Shown: positions 22,896 through 32,336, counted from the first letter of the stretch. The stretch: DNA of 60,993 bases from Candidatus Gastranaerophilales bacterium (GCA_944323725.1 CALUTP010000024.1:1-60993); one strand, 5' to 3'. Notes: generated by a model from the sequence alone, not told the origin. Made by a program: numbers and translations.

Positions 22896-25475
22896 TTATT
22901 TTTTCACAATTGATAGCACATAATTGGAATTAAAATATTTATTTGCAACATTAATAATGTCAGACTCAGTTACAGAATTAATTAAACTTTCATAATCATT
23001 AACAAAGTTATAGCCATATTCTGCTGTCTCAAACCAGCCTAAGGTTGTTGCTTTATCAAGATTTGTTTCTTGAGAAAGCGTAAATTGTCCGATTAATTTA
23101 TCTTTGGCTTCTTGTAATTCTTTTGAGCTTACAAATTCTGTTTTTAATTTGTTTATTTCTCTGAAAAGCCCTAATTTAGCTTGATCTAGTGTTTTCGGAT
23201 TCGTACCAATGTATACAACAAAAGCTCCTTTGAGTTTATTTGCTGAATAACCCGATCCTAATTGATAGGCAAGGCCTTCTTGGTCTCGTAAATTCTTAAA
23301 CAATCTTGAACTCATGCCAGTCCCTAGAAGTGAATCAATTACCTGCAGTGCGGCATAATCTTTTTTATTATTAAGTCCAGCAGTCTGCCAAGCTAGGAAT
23401 ATCCAATCAGTATTAGTATCAGGTTTAGTGATTGTTCTTGTTCTTGGTGCATCAATCGAGGTTATATCATTTGAATGCTTTGAGTACTCAAATTTTTCAT
23501 TATTTTCAGAATTAAATATAGTAGAGAAAGTCTGAATTGTTTTATTTTTATCAACATTACCATTAATTGATACAATTACATTTTCCGGTACAAAAATATT
23601 ATTATAATATTTAATTAGATCTTCTCTTTCGATTAATGGAATATTTTTTTCAAGAAGATGTGTGGAATTAGTGTATGGTGTTCCCTCAAAAATCATATCT
23701 TTGTATTCTTCTATTGCAACTTCTAATGGAATATCTCTTGATTTTTTTATTGTATTTAATTTCTCTGTTTTAATTTTTTCTATTTCGTAATTATCAAACG
23801 TCGCATTATTAATTATTTCATTTAGTAATTCAAGAGTTTTTTCATATTGATTTTTTGTCGTTAGAACATTTATAGAAAATGCATCTGAACGGATTCCAGG
23901 TTGAAGTTTTATCCCATTATCTTCAAGTTCTAAAGCAAGTTCTGAAGGTGAATATTTTTTTGTACCTTTTACCATTGCAGAAGCAGTCAAAATACCTGTT
24001 CCGTATTTTTCTTGAGTAAAGTTTCCGCCTTTTGCGAATATACTTATTGCAACAATTTCATTTGAAGTGTTCGGTGTAATTAAAAGCGTTGCTCCATTTG
24101 ATAATTCATATTTTTGAGTTGTTTTGTTTTCACTTACAAATTTAGCTTCACCTGCTTTAGGTGTTAAATTTGATATTTGAACTTCTTTAGAGCTTTCTGG
24201 TAAAACGATTGATACTGCGGATTTGTTTTTTGATAAATATTTATTTGCTACTCGTTTCACATCTTCTGGAGTAACTTTTTTAATATTATCTACATAATTA
24301 TCATAAATACTGATATTATTTGTAAGTGTCATTACATAGCCTATTTCTTGAGCTATATTTGAAATAGATTCTCTTTGATAGTAGGTATCTCTTTCAATTA
24401 TATTTTTAGCTAGTTGTACTTGTTCTTTTGTTACACCATTTTTTTGAATATTTTCTATTTCTTCAAAAATACTAGATTCTAATTTATTTAATTTATCCGG
24501 TGTAAAGTTTGCTGATATATAAAAAATGCCGTCATCTCTAAATCCAGCATTTGATGCTGAAATAGAAAAGGCAAGCTGTTTTTTATCTTTAATATTCTGG
24601 TAAAAGACAGATGAACGGCCATCACCTAGAATTGTCGCAAGCACATCCAATGCATAACTATCTTTGTCAGACAGGTTTACGCCTCTAAATCCAATCAGCA
24701 TATATCCTGATTGAGCTGGAAGATATGCTATTTTCTTTGCTTGAGATGTAAGTTGCTTTTCTTTTGGATAATTAATTTTTTGTGCTTTCACCGGTTCTCT
24801 ATTAAAATTCTTGTTAATTTTTGCAAGAATTTCTTCTATATTTACATCCCCTACGATTACTGTCACCATATTTGAAGGATAGTACCATTTATTATAGAAA
24901 TCTAAAATTTCATCTCTTGGAATTGTTTCTATTATATTTTTTGTTCCAATAACTTTTCTTTTATAAGGATGATGAGTATATAGCATACTAACGAGATTAT
25001 CATATACAACGCTATTTGGTGAATTCTCATCTTTAGAAATTTCTTCAAGTACGACTTTTCGTTCTTTTTCAAGTTCTTTTCTAGGAATAAGAGGATTTAA
25101 AAGCATATCAGCATGAAGGGATAGTGCTTCATCAAAATATTTGGATGGAATTGTTATGTAATAATGTGTAAAATCCTTGCTTGTTGCAGCATTTGTAATT
25201 GCCCCTCTTGTCTCAAGGAGTTTATCAAATTCTCCAGGTGCATGATTTTTAGAGCCTTTAAAAAATAAATGTTCTAAAAAATGTGCAACCCCATTATTTT
25301 TATCAGTTTCATTTATAGAGCCAGTCCTAATCCATGTGTCAACAGTTACTATAGGATTAGTTTTTACCTCTTTTATAATAACTGTTTGACCATTATCAAG
25401 ATTATAGATACTTTCACCGGCAAATGACGGTAAACTAAGTAAAAATACACATAATACGATAATAATTTTCTTCAT
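22896..25475 (-). CDS. Exported M16 family zinc peptidase
   Basis: 859 residues: signal peptide to about residue 19, then two M16 domain pairs, as in full-length single-chain insulinase/PqqL-type enzymes. The first half has the inverted zinc motif HxxEH at His65-His69 (HFLEHLFF) and the downstream Glu in ERKVVLEEIS; the second half lacks it, as expected for the inactive partner domain. Predicted periplasmic. Likely cleaves peptides; the substrate is unknown. Start ATG with GGGG upstream (AAGGGGATAAA). Confidence 0.9.
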   Translation of the reverse strand: MKKIIIVLCVFLLSLPSFAGESIYNLDNGQTVIIKEVKTNPIVTVDTWIRTGSINETDKNNGVAHFLEHLFFKGSKNHAPGEFDKLLETRGAITNAATSKDFTHYYITIPSKYFDEALSLHADMLLNPLIPRKELEKERKVVLEEISKDENSPNSVVYDNLVSMLYTHHPYKRKVIGTKNIIETIPRDEILDFYNKWYYPSNMVTVIVGDVNIEEILAKINKNFNREPVKAQKINYPKEKQLTSQAKKIAYLPAQSGYMLIGFRGVNLSDKDSYALDVLATILGDGRSSVFYQNIKDKKQLAFSISASNAGFRDDGIFYISANFTPDKLNKLESSIFEEIENIQKNGVTKEQVQLAKNIIERDTYYQRESISNIAQEIGYVMTLTNNISIYDNYVDNIKKVTPEDVKRVANKYLSKNKSAVSIVLPESSKEVQISNLTPKAGEAKFVSENKTTQKYELSNGATLLITPNTSNEIVAISIFAKGGNFTQEKYGTGILTASAMVKGTKKYSPSELALELEDNGIKLQPGIRSDAFSINVLTTKNQYEKTLELLNEIINNATFDNYEIEKIKTEKLNTIKKSRDIPLEVAIEEYKDMIFEGTPYTNSTHLLEKNIPLIEREDLIKYYNNIFVPENVIVSINGNVDKNKTIQTFSTIFNSENNEKFEYSKHSNDITSIDAPRTRTITKPDTNTDWIFLAWQTAGLNNKKDYAALQVIDSLLGTGMSSRLFKNLRDQEGLAYQLGSGYSANKLKGAFVVYIGTNPKTLDQAKLGLFREINKLKTEFVSSKELQEAKDKLIGQFTLSQETNLDKATTLGWFETAEYGYNFVNDYESLINSVTESDIINVANKYFNSNYVLSIVKK

Positions 25476-25644
25476 TTTATCCCCTTATACAAAATATTAC
25501 TCTTCTTTTCAGATATTATACTACAATTTGTAATAGGATAATTACCTCTATAGATAATATATTGTAAATTTTTATAAACATATATCAAAAATTGTTTTTA
25601 GCGGTTTTTATATAGAAAATAAAAATTTTGAAAGGGAAATAATC

Positions 25645-26499
25645 ATGTCTATAAATTCAATTAATTCAGATAATAGACTTAGAAATAATATCTATGCAGG
25701 GGTTGGTGCAGCTGTTGCTGGAGCTGGAGGAGCTATAGGGGGTGTTCATATGGCTCCTAGGTCGGCTAAAACGCTCGATGATTTAGTTTCCGGTAGTGTT
25801 GATGTATTTGATAAAACTATGAGTAACATAAGAAAAAAGAATCTACAGATGTTTAATGTTGCTATGCAAACAATTTTCCCTGCTCGTACTATTAATAATT
25901 CTTTGAATGCAATTGTTGATAAATCTTTTGAGGGTGAAAAAATACCAGTAGAAAAAGTTCATGAATTTATAAAAAATAAAGAAGATTCTCTAAAAGAAGT
26001 TTTAACTGGATATGATAAAGTCATAGAATCATATAAAAATCTTGACGGAAAACCATTTACACTAAATGATATCTATTCTGATATGATTGATAATAAAGTA
26101 ATAAAAAAAGAAGATTTAACTGGAATTAAAAAAGTTTTGGTAGCAGCTTTTGGTGAAGATGTTCTTACCATACCAGTAACCCTAGATGATGATCTCATGA
26201 AAAGTTTGGATAATACAAAAGCTCAAGTAATAGAATCAGGGACTTCTGAACTTAATCTTTATAAAAAATTTGCTACTCTTGAAAAAGACGGGGTTATTTT
26301 AAAAAGTGACATGCTCGATACTGTAAAAACTGAAGTAAAAAATGTAGTTAAACCTGTTTTAGAAAACACTTCTTTTGAAAATTTTAAAAAATATATACCG
26401 AGAAAAGGCGCAGCTCTTTATGCTATGGCTGCTGGATTTTTATCTGCACTAGCTGTAGGTGGAGCTATAAAGCTTTTTTCAGATAAAAAATCTTCATAG
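25645..26499 (+). CDS. Hypothetical protein with Gly/Ala-rich N-terminus and C-terminal membrane segment
   Basis: 284 residues. Residues 15-35 are Ala/Gly-rich (VGAAVAGAGGAIGGVH), the middle is helical and charged, and a hydrophobic segment near 258-275 (AMAAGFLSALAVGGAIKLF) is likely a C-terminal membrane anchor with a short KKSS tail. Shine-Dalgarno GAAAGGGA before the ATG and a hairpin after the stop. No family recognised; the pattern recalls the small proteins at 6192 and 32860. Confidence 0.65.
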   Translation: MSINSINSDNRLRNNIYAGVGAAVAGAGGAIGGVHMAPRSAKTLDDLVSGSVDVFDKTMSNIRKKNLQMFNVAMQTIFPARTINNSLNAIVDKSFEGEKIPVEKVHEFIKNKEDSLKEVLTGYDKVIESYKNLDGKPFTLNDIYSDMIDNKVIKKEDLTGIKKVLVAAFGEDVLTIPVTLDDDLMKSLDNTKAQVIESGTSELNLYKKFATLEKDGVILKSDMLDTVKTEVKNVVKPVLENTSFENFKKYIPRKGAALYAMAAGFLSALAVGGAIKLFSDKKSS

Positions 26500-26527
26500 T
26501 ACTAATTAGATATTATTCATCATTATG

Positions 26528-26554
26528 AGAACCGCATAAAATATTATGCGGTTC
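26528..26554 (+). terminator. Hairpin after the gene at 25645
   Basis: Perfect 12-bp stem (AGAACCGCATAA with TTATGCGGTTCT). Only a poor T run follows, so it may also act in mRNA stability. Confidence 0.6.
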
Positions 26555-26557
26555 TTG

Positions 26558-26586
26558 TTGTAATAAGATTATGTCAGTGGTATGTT
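26558..26586 (+). promoter_or_regulatory. Possible thrS promoter
   Basis: TTGTAA, 17 bases, TATGTT with TG one base before it (extended -10). Transcription would start near 26593, giving a leader of about 105 bases. Confidence 0.55.
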
Positions 26587-26603
26587 TTTGTTGTAGATAG
26601 TTA

Positions 26604-26664
26604 GGGGGGTCCACCCCGGGGGCAAATGTTTATTTAAGTGTTGTTAATTGAACGGATATTTGCC
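26604..26664 (+). promoter_or_regulatory. GC-rich structured 5' leader of thrS
   Basis: In AT-rich surroundings this stretch holds six G, then CC A CCCC, then GGGGG. GGGG can pair with CCCC around a four-base loop. Next, GGCAAAT (26621-26627) can pair with ATTTGCC (26658-26664). This ends 34 bases before the thrS start. The arrangement suggests control of thrS by RNA structure; I do not see the T-box sequence AGGGTGG. Confidence 0.4.
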
Positions 26665-26698
26665 AAGACAACCCAAAGGACATGAAAGGTTTTACAAA

Positions 26699-28504
26699 AT
26701 GGAAAAAAACAAAGAAACTTTGAGTGTTTTGAGACACTCTGCATCTCACATCATGGCACAGGCTGTTCAGAAGCTCTTTCCTTCAGCAAAGTTAGCTATT
26801 GGACCTTCTACAGACACCGGATTTTATTATGATTTCGATTTAACTGACGGGCATGCTTTCACTGAAGATGACCTGCAAAAAATCGAAGATGAGATGAAAA
26901 ATATTATTAAGCAAAATCTAACCTTTGAAAGATATGAGGTTAAAGATGTAGATGCTAAAATTGCTGAATTTAAAAAAGAAGGTGAAATCTATAAAGCTGA
27001 ATTACTTGAAGAACATAGAAATGATAATCCTACATTATATTTAACAAAAGATAAAGACGGGAATGTATTATTTAATGATCTTTGTGCGGGGCCTCATATC
27101 CCTAATACTTCATACATCAAAGGTAATGCAATTAAGTTATTAAAAGTTGCAGGAGCTTACTGGAGAGGTAATGAAAAAAATAAAATGCTTCAAAGAATTT
27201 ACGCAACTGCATTTTGGACAAAAGAAGACTTGGCTGATTATTTAAATTTCCTAGAAGAAGCTGAAAAACGCGACCATAGAAAATTAGGTGCAAAACTTGA
27301 TTTATTCTCAACAAGAGAAGAATTAGGCGGTGGACTTGTATTATGGCATCCAAACCTTGCGGTTGTTCGTGAAGAAATAGAAAATTACTGGAGAACTGAA
27401 CATAGAAAACGCGGTTATGTAATTGTTAATACTCCTCATATTGCTAAATCAAAATTGTGGGAAATTTCAGGTCACGCAGACCATTACCGTGAAAATATGT
27501 TCTTTATACAAAAAGATGAAGATAGTGATGATCAATTTATTTTAAAACCAATGAACTGTCCATTCCACATTTTAATTTACCAATCAAACAGATATTCATA
27601 TCGTTCACTTCCATTAAGAATGGCTGAGCTTGGAACTGTATATAGAAAAGAAAAATCAGGCGCACTATCAGGCTTGACTCGTGTACAGGGATTCACTCAA
27701 GATGATGCACATATTTTCTGTACGCCTGAGCAGTTAGTTGATGAAATTAACGAAATCATTGATTTTGTAGCTGATACTATGGAAATGTTCAATATGAAAT
27801 TTGAAGTTGAGCTTTCTACTCGTCCTGAAAGCTACGTGGGCGAAATTGAAAACTGGAATAGAGCTGAAGCTGGTTTGAAAGAAGCAATGGATAGACGTGG
27901 TATGAAATATGATATCAATGAAGGCGATGGAGCTTTCTATGGTCCTAAAATTGATTTCAAAGTTAAAGATGCCATTGGTAGAACTTGGCAATGTGCAACT
28001 ATTCAGTTAGATTTTAACTTACCAGAAAGATTTGACATAAAATATCAAGATAGAGATGGTCAAATGAAAACTCCTGTTATGTTACACCGTGTAATCTTTG
28101 GTTCTATGGAAAGATTTCATGGAATATTAATTGAACACTACGCAGGAGCATTCCCGACCTGGCTTGCTCCTACTCAGGTTGCCATCGTTCCTATTAGCAA
28201 TGAAAAACACGCAGACTTTGCTTCTGAAGTCTATAAAAAAATGCGTAAAGCTGGTATAAGAGCCAAACTTGATGATCGTTCAGAATCTATGAACTACAAA
28301 ATAAGAGAAAGCTTGCAAGATAAGAAAATTCCTTATGTTGTAGTTATTGGTGATAAAGAAATCGAAACTAATTCTGTTGCCGTTCGAGCAAGAGGAATTG
28401 GACAAGTTGGGACTATGAGTATTGATGAATTTATAACTAAAGTAGAAGATGAAATTCATTCAAGACGTGCTGACTCTTTTGCAAAAGCTCTTGTAAAATC
28501 ATAG
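26699..28504 (+). CDS. thrS: Threonyl-tRNA synthetase
   Basis: About 601 residues. Charges tRNA-Thr. An editing domain is present (HSASHIMAQAV and the later CAGPHIPNT zinc-site-like segment), followed by the class II core with motif 2 (YRKEKSGALSGLTRVQGF), zinc ligands as in MNCPFH and VMLHRVIFGSMER as motif 3, and the anticodon-binding domain. The usual N-terminal TGS domain is missing: the editing domain begins at about residue 8. I chose ATG 26699, preceded by GAAAGG; a TTG 17 codons upstream falls in the structured leader. Confidence 0.96.
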   Translation: MEKNKETLSVLRHSASHIMAQAVQKLFPSAKLAIGPSTDTGFYYDFDLTDGHAFTEDDLQKIEDEMKNIIKQNLTFERYEVKDVDAKIAEFKKEGEIYKAELLEEHRNDNPTLYLTKDKDGNVLFNDLCAGPHIPNTSYIKGNAIKLLKVAGAYWRGNEKNKMLQRIYATAFWTKEDLADYLNFLEEAEKRDHRKLGAKLDLFSTREELGGGLVLWHPNLAVVREEIENYWRTEHRKRGYVIVNTPHIAKSKLWEISGHADHYRENMFFIQKDEDSDDQFILKPMNCPFHILIYQSNRYSYRSLPLRMAELGTVYRKEKSGALSGLTRVQGFTQDDAHIFCTPEQLVDEINEIIDFVADTMEMFNMKFEVELSTRPESYVGEIENWNRAEAGLKEAMDRRGMKYDINEGDGAFYGPKIDFKVKDAIGRTWQCATIQLDFNLPERFDIKYQDRDGQMKTPVMLHRVIFGSMERFHGILIEHYAGAFPTWLAPTQVAIVPISNEKHADFASEVYKKMRKAGIRAKLDDRSESMNYKIRESLQDKKIPYVVVIGDKEIETNSVAVRARGIGQVGTMSIDEFITKVEDEIHSRRADSFAKALVKS

Positions 28505-28528
28505 TTTAATAAAATATATAACTCATAT

Positions 28529-28564
28529 AAGCTTCCTTTTTAACAATAAAGAGGAAGCTTTTTA
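28529..28564 (+). terminator. Rho-independent terminator after thrS
   Basis: Arms AAGCTTCC and GGAAGCTT with a 16-base loop and a T run. It overlaps the end of the converging gene at 28562 and can serve both. Confidence 0.75.
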
Positions 28565-29371
28565 TAAAATATTTTCAATAAAATAATTAATTATATTGTC
28601 TGTTATTTCAATAATTTTTATTTTTGCATTTTCATTAGAGTATGTATTTAAGTTTTTCATATATTTTTTATCATCATACAATAATTTAAGAGTTTCTAAT
28701 TTATATGAATTTGCATTATTAGTATTCATTTTATGAAGATCATTATGAGCATATACTACAGTTCTAAATATATCATATATAGAATCTACAGTTTCAGATT
28801 GTGCTTCTGAATTTTTATATAAAGCTGTTTCGTTTGTATTATTTATTTTTTTTAATATTTTAATTAATTTTGTTTGATTATTTTCAGGGATTTGTGAAAA
28901 TTCAAATAAAGGGTGCGTTGCTTTATTTAATTCTTGTTGAGCAAATTCAAGTATTGCAAACCTATCATCTTCAGGTTTTCCCGCAATAAGATTTATTACT
29001 TTTTTTACAAAACTTTTTGGAGGGTTTTCCCCTGTACTTTCATCTTTTAAAATAAGAGCTTCTTGAATAATATGGGGTTTTTCTTCTGGCGTTGGAACTT
29101 TTTTTAAACTTGTAATAATTTCTCTAATATCATTTTCATCAAATTTCCTAAAACGATGTTCTCTAACTTTTCTAAGCATGTGTATACATGTTTCTTCAAT
29201 AAAATCTTGTCCTTTAGCAAGTCCGCAAAACGGAATATATACTCCTTTTTGAGTATATAATGACTTTTGAATACTATTATTTGGGATATTTGTTCCTTGA
29301 TTTTTATGACCATCTAAAATTATATTTGTATTTAAGTCTGTTTTTTTTAAATTAGTTTTTTGTATTAACAT
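28562..29371 (-). CDS. Hypothetical protein (269 aa)
   Basis: Start at 29371 chosen because AAGGGA lies five bases upstream; the ATG 8 codons earlier (29395) has none. A short N-terminal peptide YTQKGVYIPFCG precedes a long helical, Asn/Lys/Glu-rich region without membrane segments. Nothing links it to a known family. It converges on thrS and shares the terminator region. Lysine- and asparagine-rich composition is typical of the neighbourhood, so no sign of transfer. Confidence 0.55.
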   Translation of the reverse strand: MLIQKTNLKKTDLNTNIILDGHKNQGTNIPNNSIQKSLYTQKGVYIPFCGLAKGQDFIEETCIHMLRKVREHRFRKFDENDIREIITSLKKVPTPEEKPHIIQEALILKDESTGENPPKSFVKKVINLIAGKPEDDRFAILEFAQQELNKATHPLFEFSQIPENNQTKLIKILKKINNTNETALYKNSEAQSETVDSIYDIFRTVVYAHNDLHKMNTNNANSYKLETLKLLYDDKKYMKNLNTYSNENAKIKIIEITDNIINYFIENIL

Positions 29372-29455
29372 ATTTTCCCTTAAGAATTTTTCCATTTATA
29401 TAAAGCTAATAAATATAAAAAATTGCCTTCATTTTTCAAAATATTTAAATTACGC

Positions 29456-29490
29456 AAAAAAGCTTTCCTGAAATTCAGGAAAGCTTTTTT
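29456..29490. terminator. Bidirectional terminator
   Basis: Inverted repeat with arms AAAAAAGCTTTCCTG and CAGGAAAGCTTTTTT and T runs on both strands, after the stop of 29505-29726. Confidence 0.8.
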
Positions 29491-29504
29491 ATTAGTTTTT
29501 TAGT

Positions 29505-29726
29505 TTATTTGTTTCGGGTTGACTTCTCAAATTTATCCCCATTATTTAAGGTAATATCTTCAGATTTTTTATTTGATGTAAATGTATCTTGTTCTAATGT
29601 TTTAACCCCTGAGGCTGTCTGGTTATTCTGCTGTGTCTTTTTTACTCTTGCAGCTTCTCCTACAACTTTTTTTGAACTGCTGAATTGTGTTTGAATTCCC
29701 AAATTTTTCATTAGACCACTAATCAT
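29505..29726 (-). CDS. Small hypothetical protein (73 aa)
   Basis: Lys/Ser/Thr/Asn-rich 73-residue protein starting MISGLMKNLGIQTQF, no membrane helix, probably unfolded on its own. The strong Shine-Dalgarno AAAGGGGG before the ATG and the terminator behind support it as a gene. It lies 20 bases after the flavodiiron gene on the same strand and may be co-transcribed with it. Similar in character to the gene at 17092. No family recognised. Confidence 0.6.
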   Translation of the reverse strand: MISGLMKNLGIQTQFSSSKKVVGEAARVKKTQQNNQTASGVKTLEQDTFTSNKKSEDITLNNGDKFEKSTRNK

Positions 29727-29745
29727 TTTTCCCCCTTTTTTTATA

Positions 29746-30930
29746 TTACACTAAATTGACTGATTTATGTTTTTCATAAATAGTTTCAGCCATTATATCA
29801 AGCTTTTTAAAATCTTCTTCTTTTGGTTTACCTTTAATTAGAAGCGGCTCAATCATTTCTAATTTTAGACCAGAAAGCATTTCGCCCAATTTTCCGACCA
29901 AATTTCCACCCCAGCCATATGAACCAATAATTGACGCAAATTTTGTTTTTGGACGTAATAAATTAGCTAAATAAGCTACATTTGCAGCCATAGGATGAGG
30001 TCCTGCTAGCACCATAGAACAGCCCATTACAAGTGTAGTGGCATCAACTAATCCCATTGCGAGGTCGCCTAAATCGCCTGTTACAATATCGAACACCTGT
30101 GTATCAATTCCTTTTGTTGCAAGTTTCTTTGCAAGATATTCAATCATTTCCTCTGTACTTTTATACATCGATACATAGGGAAGCAATACTAGATTTTTAC
30201 CTTCATCAGCACTCCAATCTGCATATAAATCTAATATAAAGTCAGGATTTTTATAAATAGGGCCATGACTAGGTAAAATCATTTCAGGATTAAGGTCTTT
30301 AATCATTTTTGTATATTTTTTACACATCGTACGGAAAGGCATCATTATTTCAGCATAATATCTTTTTGCACTATGTTCAATTGCACAGTTGTCAGGTGAA
30401 TATAAATTGTCAAAAGTATAATGTGCACCTAAAAAATCACAAGTACAGATAAGATTATCTTCTACAAGATATGTAAACATTGTATCTGGCCAGTGCACAC
30501 CTGGAGCAATCATAAATTTTAATGTTTTATCACCAAGAGATAACTCTTCACCTTCACTTACTGTTTTAATTTTTTCATCATCAACATGAAGCATTTCTAT
30601 GATATTTTCTTTACATTTTGCATTAGTTACAACAATAGCTTCAGGATATTTTTCTAATAACTTAGGAATAGAGCCAGAATGATCCTGTTCTCCATGATTT
30701 GCAATAATATAATCAATATGGGTAATATCATTCTCATCTAAATTTTTGAGATATTCATCAGATTTTGGAGGGTACATTGTATCTATAATCGCAATTTTTT
30801 CACTGCCTTTTACAAGATAAGAATTATAGCTTGTACCATGCTCTAATGGAATAAGTTCATCAAAAATTCTTCTTTCTCTATCGTTTAATCCACAATAAAA
30901 TATATTATTTTTAATTTCCTGAAATTTCAT
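29746..30930 (-). CDS. Flavodiiron protein (FprA-type oxygen/NO reductase)
   Basis: 394 residues. Reduces O2 to water or NO to N2O in anaerobes, taking electrons from rubredoxin. N-terminal metallo-beta-lactamase domain with diiron ligands in HGEQDH (79-84) and further His/Asp in GVHWPDTM and CDFLGAHY; C-terminal flavodoxin domain from about residue 250 (VSMYKSTEEMIEYLAKKL, SIIGSYGWGG). No extra rubredoxin domain, so the separate rubredoxin at 32188 is the likely donor. Last gene of the oxidative-stress cluster, with AAGGAG before the ATG. Confidence 0.95.
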   Translation of the reverse strand: MKFQEIKNNIFYCGLNDRERRIFDELIPLEHGTSYNSYLVKGSEKIAIIDTMYPPKSDEYLKNLDENDITHIDYIIANHGEQDHSGSIPKLLEKYPEAIVVTNAKCKENIIEMLHVDDEKIKTVSEGEELSLGDKTLKFMIAPGVHWPDTMFTYLVEDNLICTCDFLGAHYTFDNLYSPDNCAIEHSAKRYYAEIMMPFRTMCKKYTKMIKDLNPEMILPSHGPIYKNPDFILDLYADWSADEGKNLVLLPYVSMYKSTEEMIEYLAKKLATKGIDTQVFDIVTGDLGDLAMGLVDATTLVMGCSMVLAGPHPMAANVAYLANLLRPKTKFASIIGSYGWGGNLVGKLGEMLSGLKLEMIEPLLIKGKPKEEDFKKLDIMAETIYEKHKSVNLV

Positions 30931-30960
30931 TTATCATAATCTCCTTGTATATTTATAAAA

Positions 30961-31503
30961 TTATTGGGGCTCTTTTTTAAAAAAGAAAGTTTCGTCATGC
31001 TTGCATAACGGGCAAAAATCAGGTCTATCTGGTTGTTCTACTGTTGCACCACAGGCGAAGCATTCCCATATATAATTACCATCACTATTTGGTTTTAAGT
31101 TTTCATTTTTTAATGCTTTAAGGTGTTTTTGGAATCTTGCTTTATGTTCAAGTTCTATTTCTGCAATTTTATCAAACAGACCAGCAAGATGTTCAAACCC
31201 TTCTTCTCTAGCTTTAGCCGCAAATTCAGGGTAATATGATTCACCAACTTCTTCTTCCGATTCTACAGCCTCTACGAGATTATTAATACTTTTAGGATAT
31301 TTTCCATCATTAATCCATTTATACCAAATTTTTGCATGTTCTTTTTCATTTTTAGCAATATCTTCAAAACATTTTTGAACTTGTTCCTGTCCTTCAAATT
31401 CTGCTAAAGATGCAAAAAGTGCATACTTATAATAATCTACGGCTTCTTCTATAAAAGCTTTTTGTAGATTTTGTTCAGTTTCGCTTCCTTTAAATTCTTT
31501 CAC
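30961..31503 (-). CDS. Rubrerythrin (copy 2)
   Basis: 180 residues. Peroxidase of anaerobes: a four-helix ferritin-like diiron domain (residues 1-135; [31 protein letters not shown] hold the Glu/His ligands) and a C-terminal rubredoxin-like domain with WECFACGAT and CPLCKH. Starts with GTG, preceded by AAAGGGAG at six bases. It follows another rubrerythrin, from which a terminator-like hairpin separates it, and precedes the flavodiiron gene. Confidence 0.93.
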   Translation of the reverse strand: MKEFKGSETEQNLQKAFIEEAVDYYKYALFASLAEFEGQEQVQKCFEDIAKNEKEHAKIWYKWINDGKYPKSINNLVEAVESEEEVGESYYPEFAAKAREEGFEHLAGLFDKIAEIELEHKARFQKHLKALKNENLKPNSDGNYIWECFACGATVEQPDRPDFCPLCKHDETFFFKKEPQ

Positions 31504-31534
31504 AAATAACTCCCTTTATACTAAAATTTTATCA

Positions 31535-31570
31535 CAAAAAAGAGGCTTGGCAAATTTTGTAAAGCCTCTT
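31535..31570 (-). terminator. Terminator between the two rubrerythrin genes
   Basis: Minus-strand AAGAGGCTT, 13-base loop, AAGCCTCTT, then a run of six T. It would lower or stop read-through from the upstream rubrerythrin into the second one and the flavodiiron gene. Confidence 0.75.
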
Positions 31571-31579
31571 AAAAGAATA

Positions 31580-32125
31580 TTAAAAATTATTGGCTTTCAT
31601 AAAGAAATAAGCTTTAGGATGTTTGCAAACCGGACATAATTCAGGTGCAGTTTCACTTTCCAAAGTGTGTCCGCAATTTGAGCATTCCCATATTGTTTTT
31701 GATGGTTTTTCAAAAACTGTATTATTTTTTATATTTTCTAAAAGCTTTCTATAGCGCATTTCATGTTCTTTTTCAATTTTACCTACCAACTCAAACAATA
31801 TGGATAATTGCTCAAATCCTTCTTCTTTCGCTTCTTTTGCGAACTGAGCATACATTTCTGTCCATTCATAATTTTCACCATTTGCAGCATCTTCAAGGTT
31901 TTTTATTGTTTCTGGAATTTTATTATCTTCGTTTAAGAATTTAAACCAAATTTTAGCATGCTCTTTTTCATTGTTTGCAGTCTCCTCAAATATTTTGCTA
32001 ATTTGAACAAATCCATCTTTTTTTGCCTGTGAAGCATAGTAGGTATATTTGTTTCTGGCTTGAGATTCACCTGCAAAAGCAGCTTGTAAATTTTTCTCAG
32101 TTTTTGTTCCTTTTAATTCTGGCAT
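31580..32125 (-). CDS. Rubrerythrin (copy 1)
   Basis: 181 residues, about half identical in pattern to the protein at 30961: diiron four-helix domain with [27 protein letters not shown] and [10 protein letters not shown], then rubredoxin-like WECSNCGHT and [11 protein letters not shown] with AAGGAGAG upstream. Follows rubredoxin and perR on the same strand; reduces hydrogen peroxide with electrons from rubredoxin. Confidence 0.95.
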   Translation of the reverse strand: MPELKGTKTEKNLQAAFAGESQARNKYTYYASQAKKDGFVQISKIFEETANNEKEHAKIWFKFLNEDNKIPETIKNLEDAANGENYEWTEMYAQFAKEAKEEGFEQLSILFELVGKIEKEHEMRYRKLLENIKNNTVFEKPSKTIWECSNCGHTLESETAPELCPVCKHPKAYFFMKANNF

Positions 32126-32151
32126 ATACTTCTCTCCTTATTCTTAATTTG

Positions 32152-32170
32152 GCCGCAGATAAACTGCGGC
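32152..32170. repeat. Intercistronic hairpin between rubredoxin and rubrerythrin
   Basis: Perfect 7-bp stem GCCGCAG/CTGCGGC with a five-base loop. No U-run on the minus strand, so it is more likely an mRNA processing or stability element than a terminator. Confidence 0.55.
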
Positions 32171-32187
32171 TTTATAATTTCTAATAC

Positions 32188-32325
32188 TTATTCTTCTTCA
32201 AATTGATCTTTACCTACACCGCATAATGGGCAGGTGTAATCATCTGGTAAATCTGCAAATGCTACATTGTCATGTTCTGCTGGATCATATTCATAACCGC
32301 ATACTGTGCATACAAATTTCTTCAT
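32188..32325 (-). CDS. Rubredoxin (45 aa)
   Basis: Short rubredoxin with both knuckles, [10 protein letters not shown] and CPLCGVGKD, binding one iron by four Cys. Starts ATG with AAAGGAG six bases upstream and follows the perR-like gene by 11 bases. Small electron carrier in the cytoplasm, expected to serve the rubrerythrins and flavodiiron protein of the same cluster. A few residues shorter than the typical 52-54. Confidence 0.93.
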   Translation of the reverse strand: MKKFVCTVCGYEYDPAEHDNVAFADLPDDYTCPLCGVGKDQFEEE

Positions 32326-32336
32326 AATTTTCTCCT

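Noticed and set aside
26593-26698. T-box riboswitch before thrS
   Set aside because: The conserved T-box sequence and a following antiterminator/terminator pair were not found.
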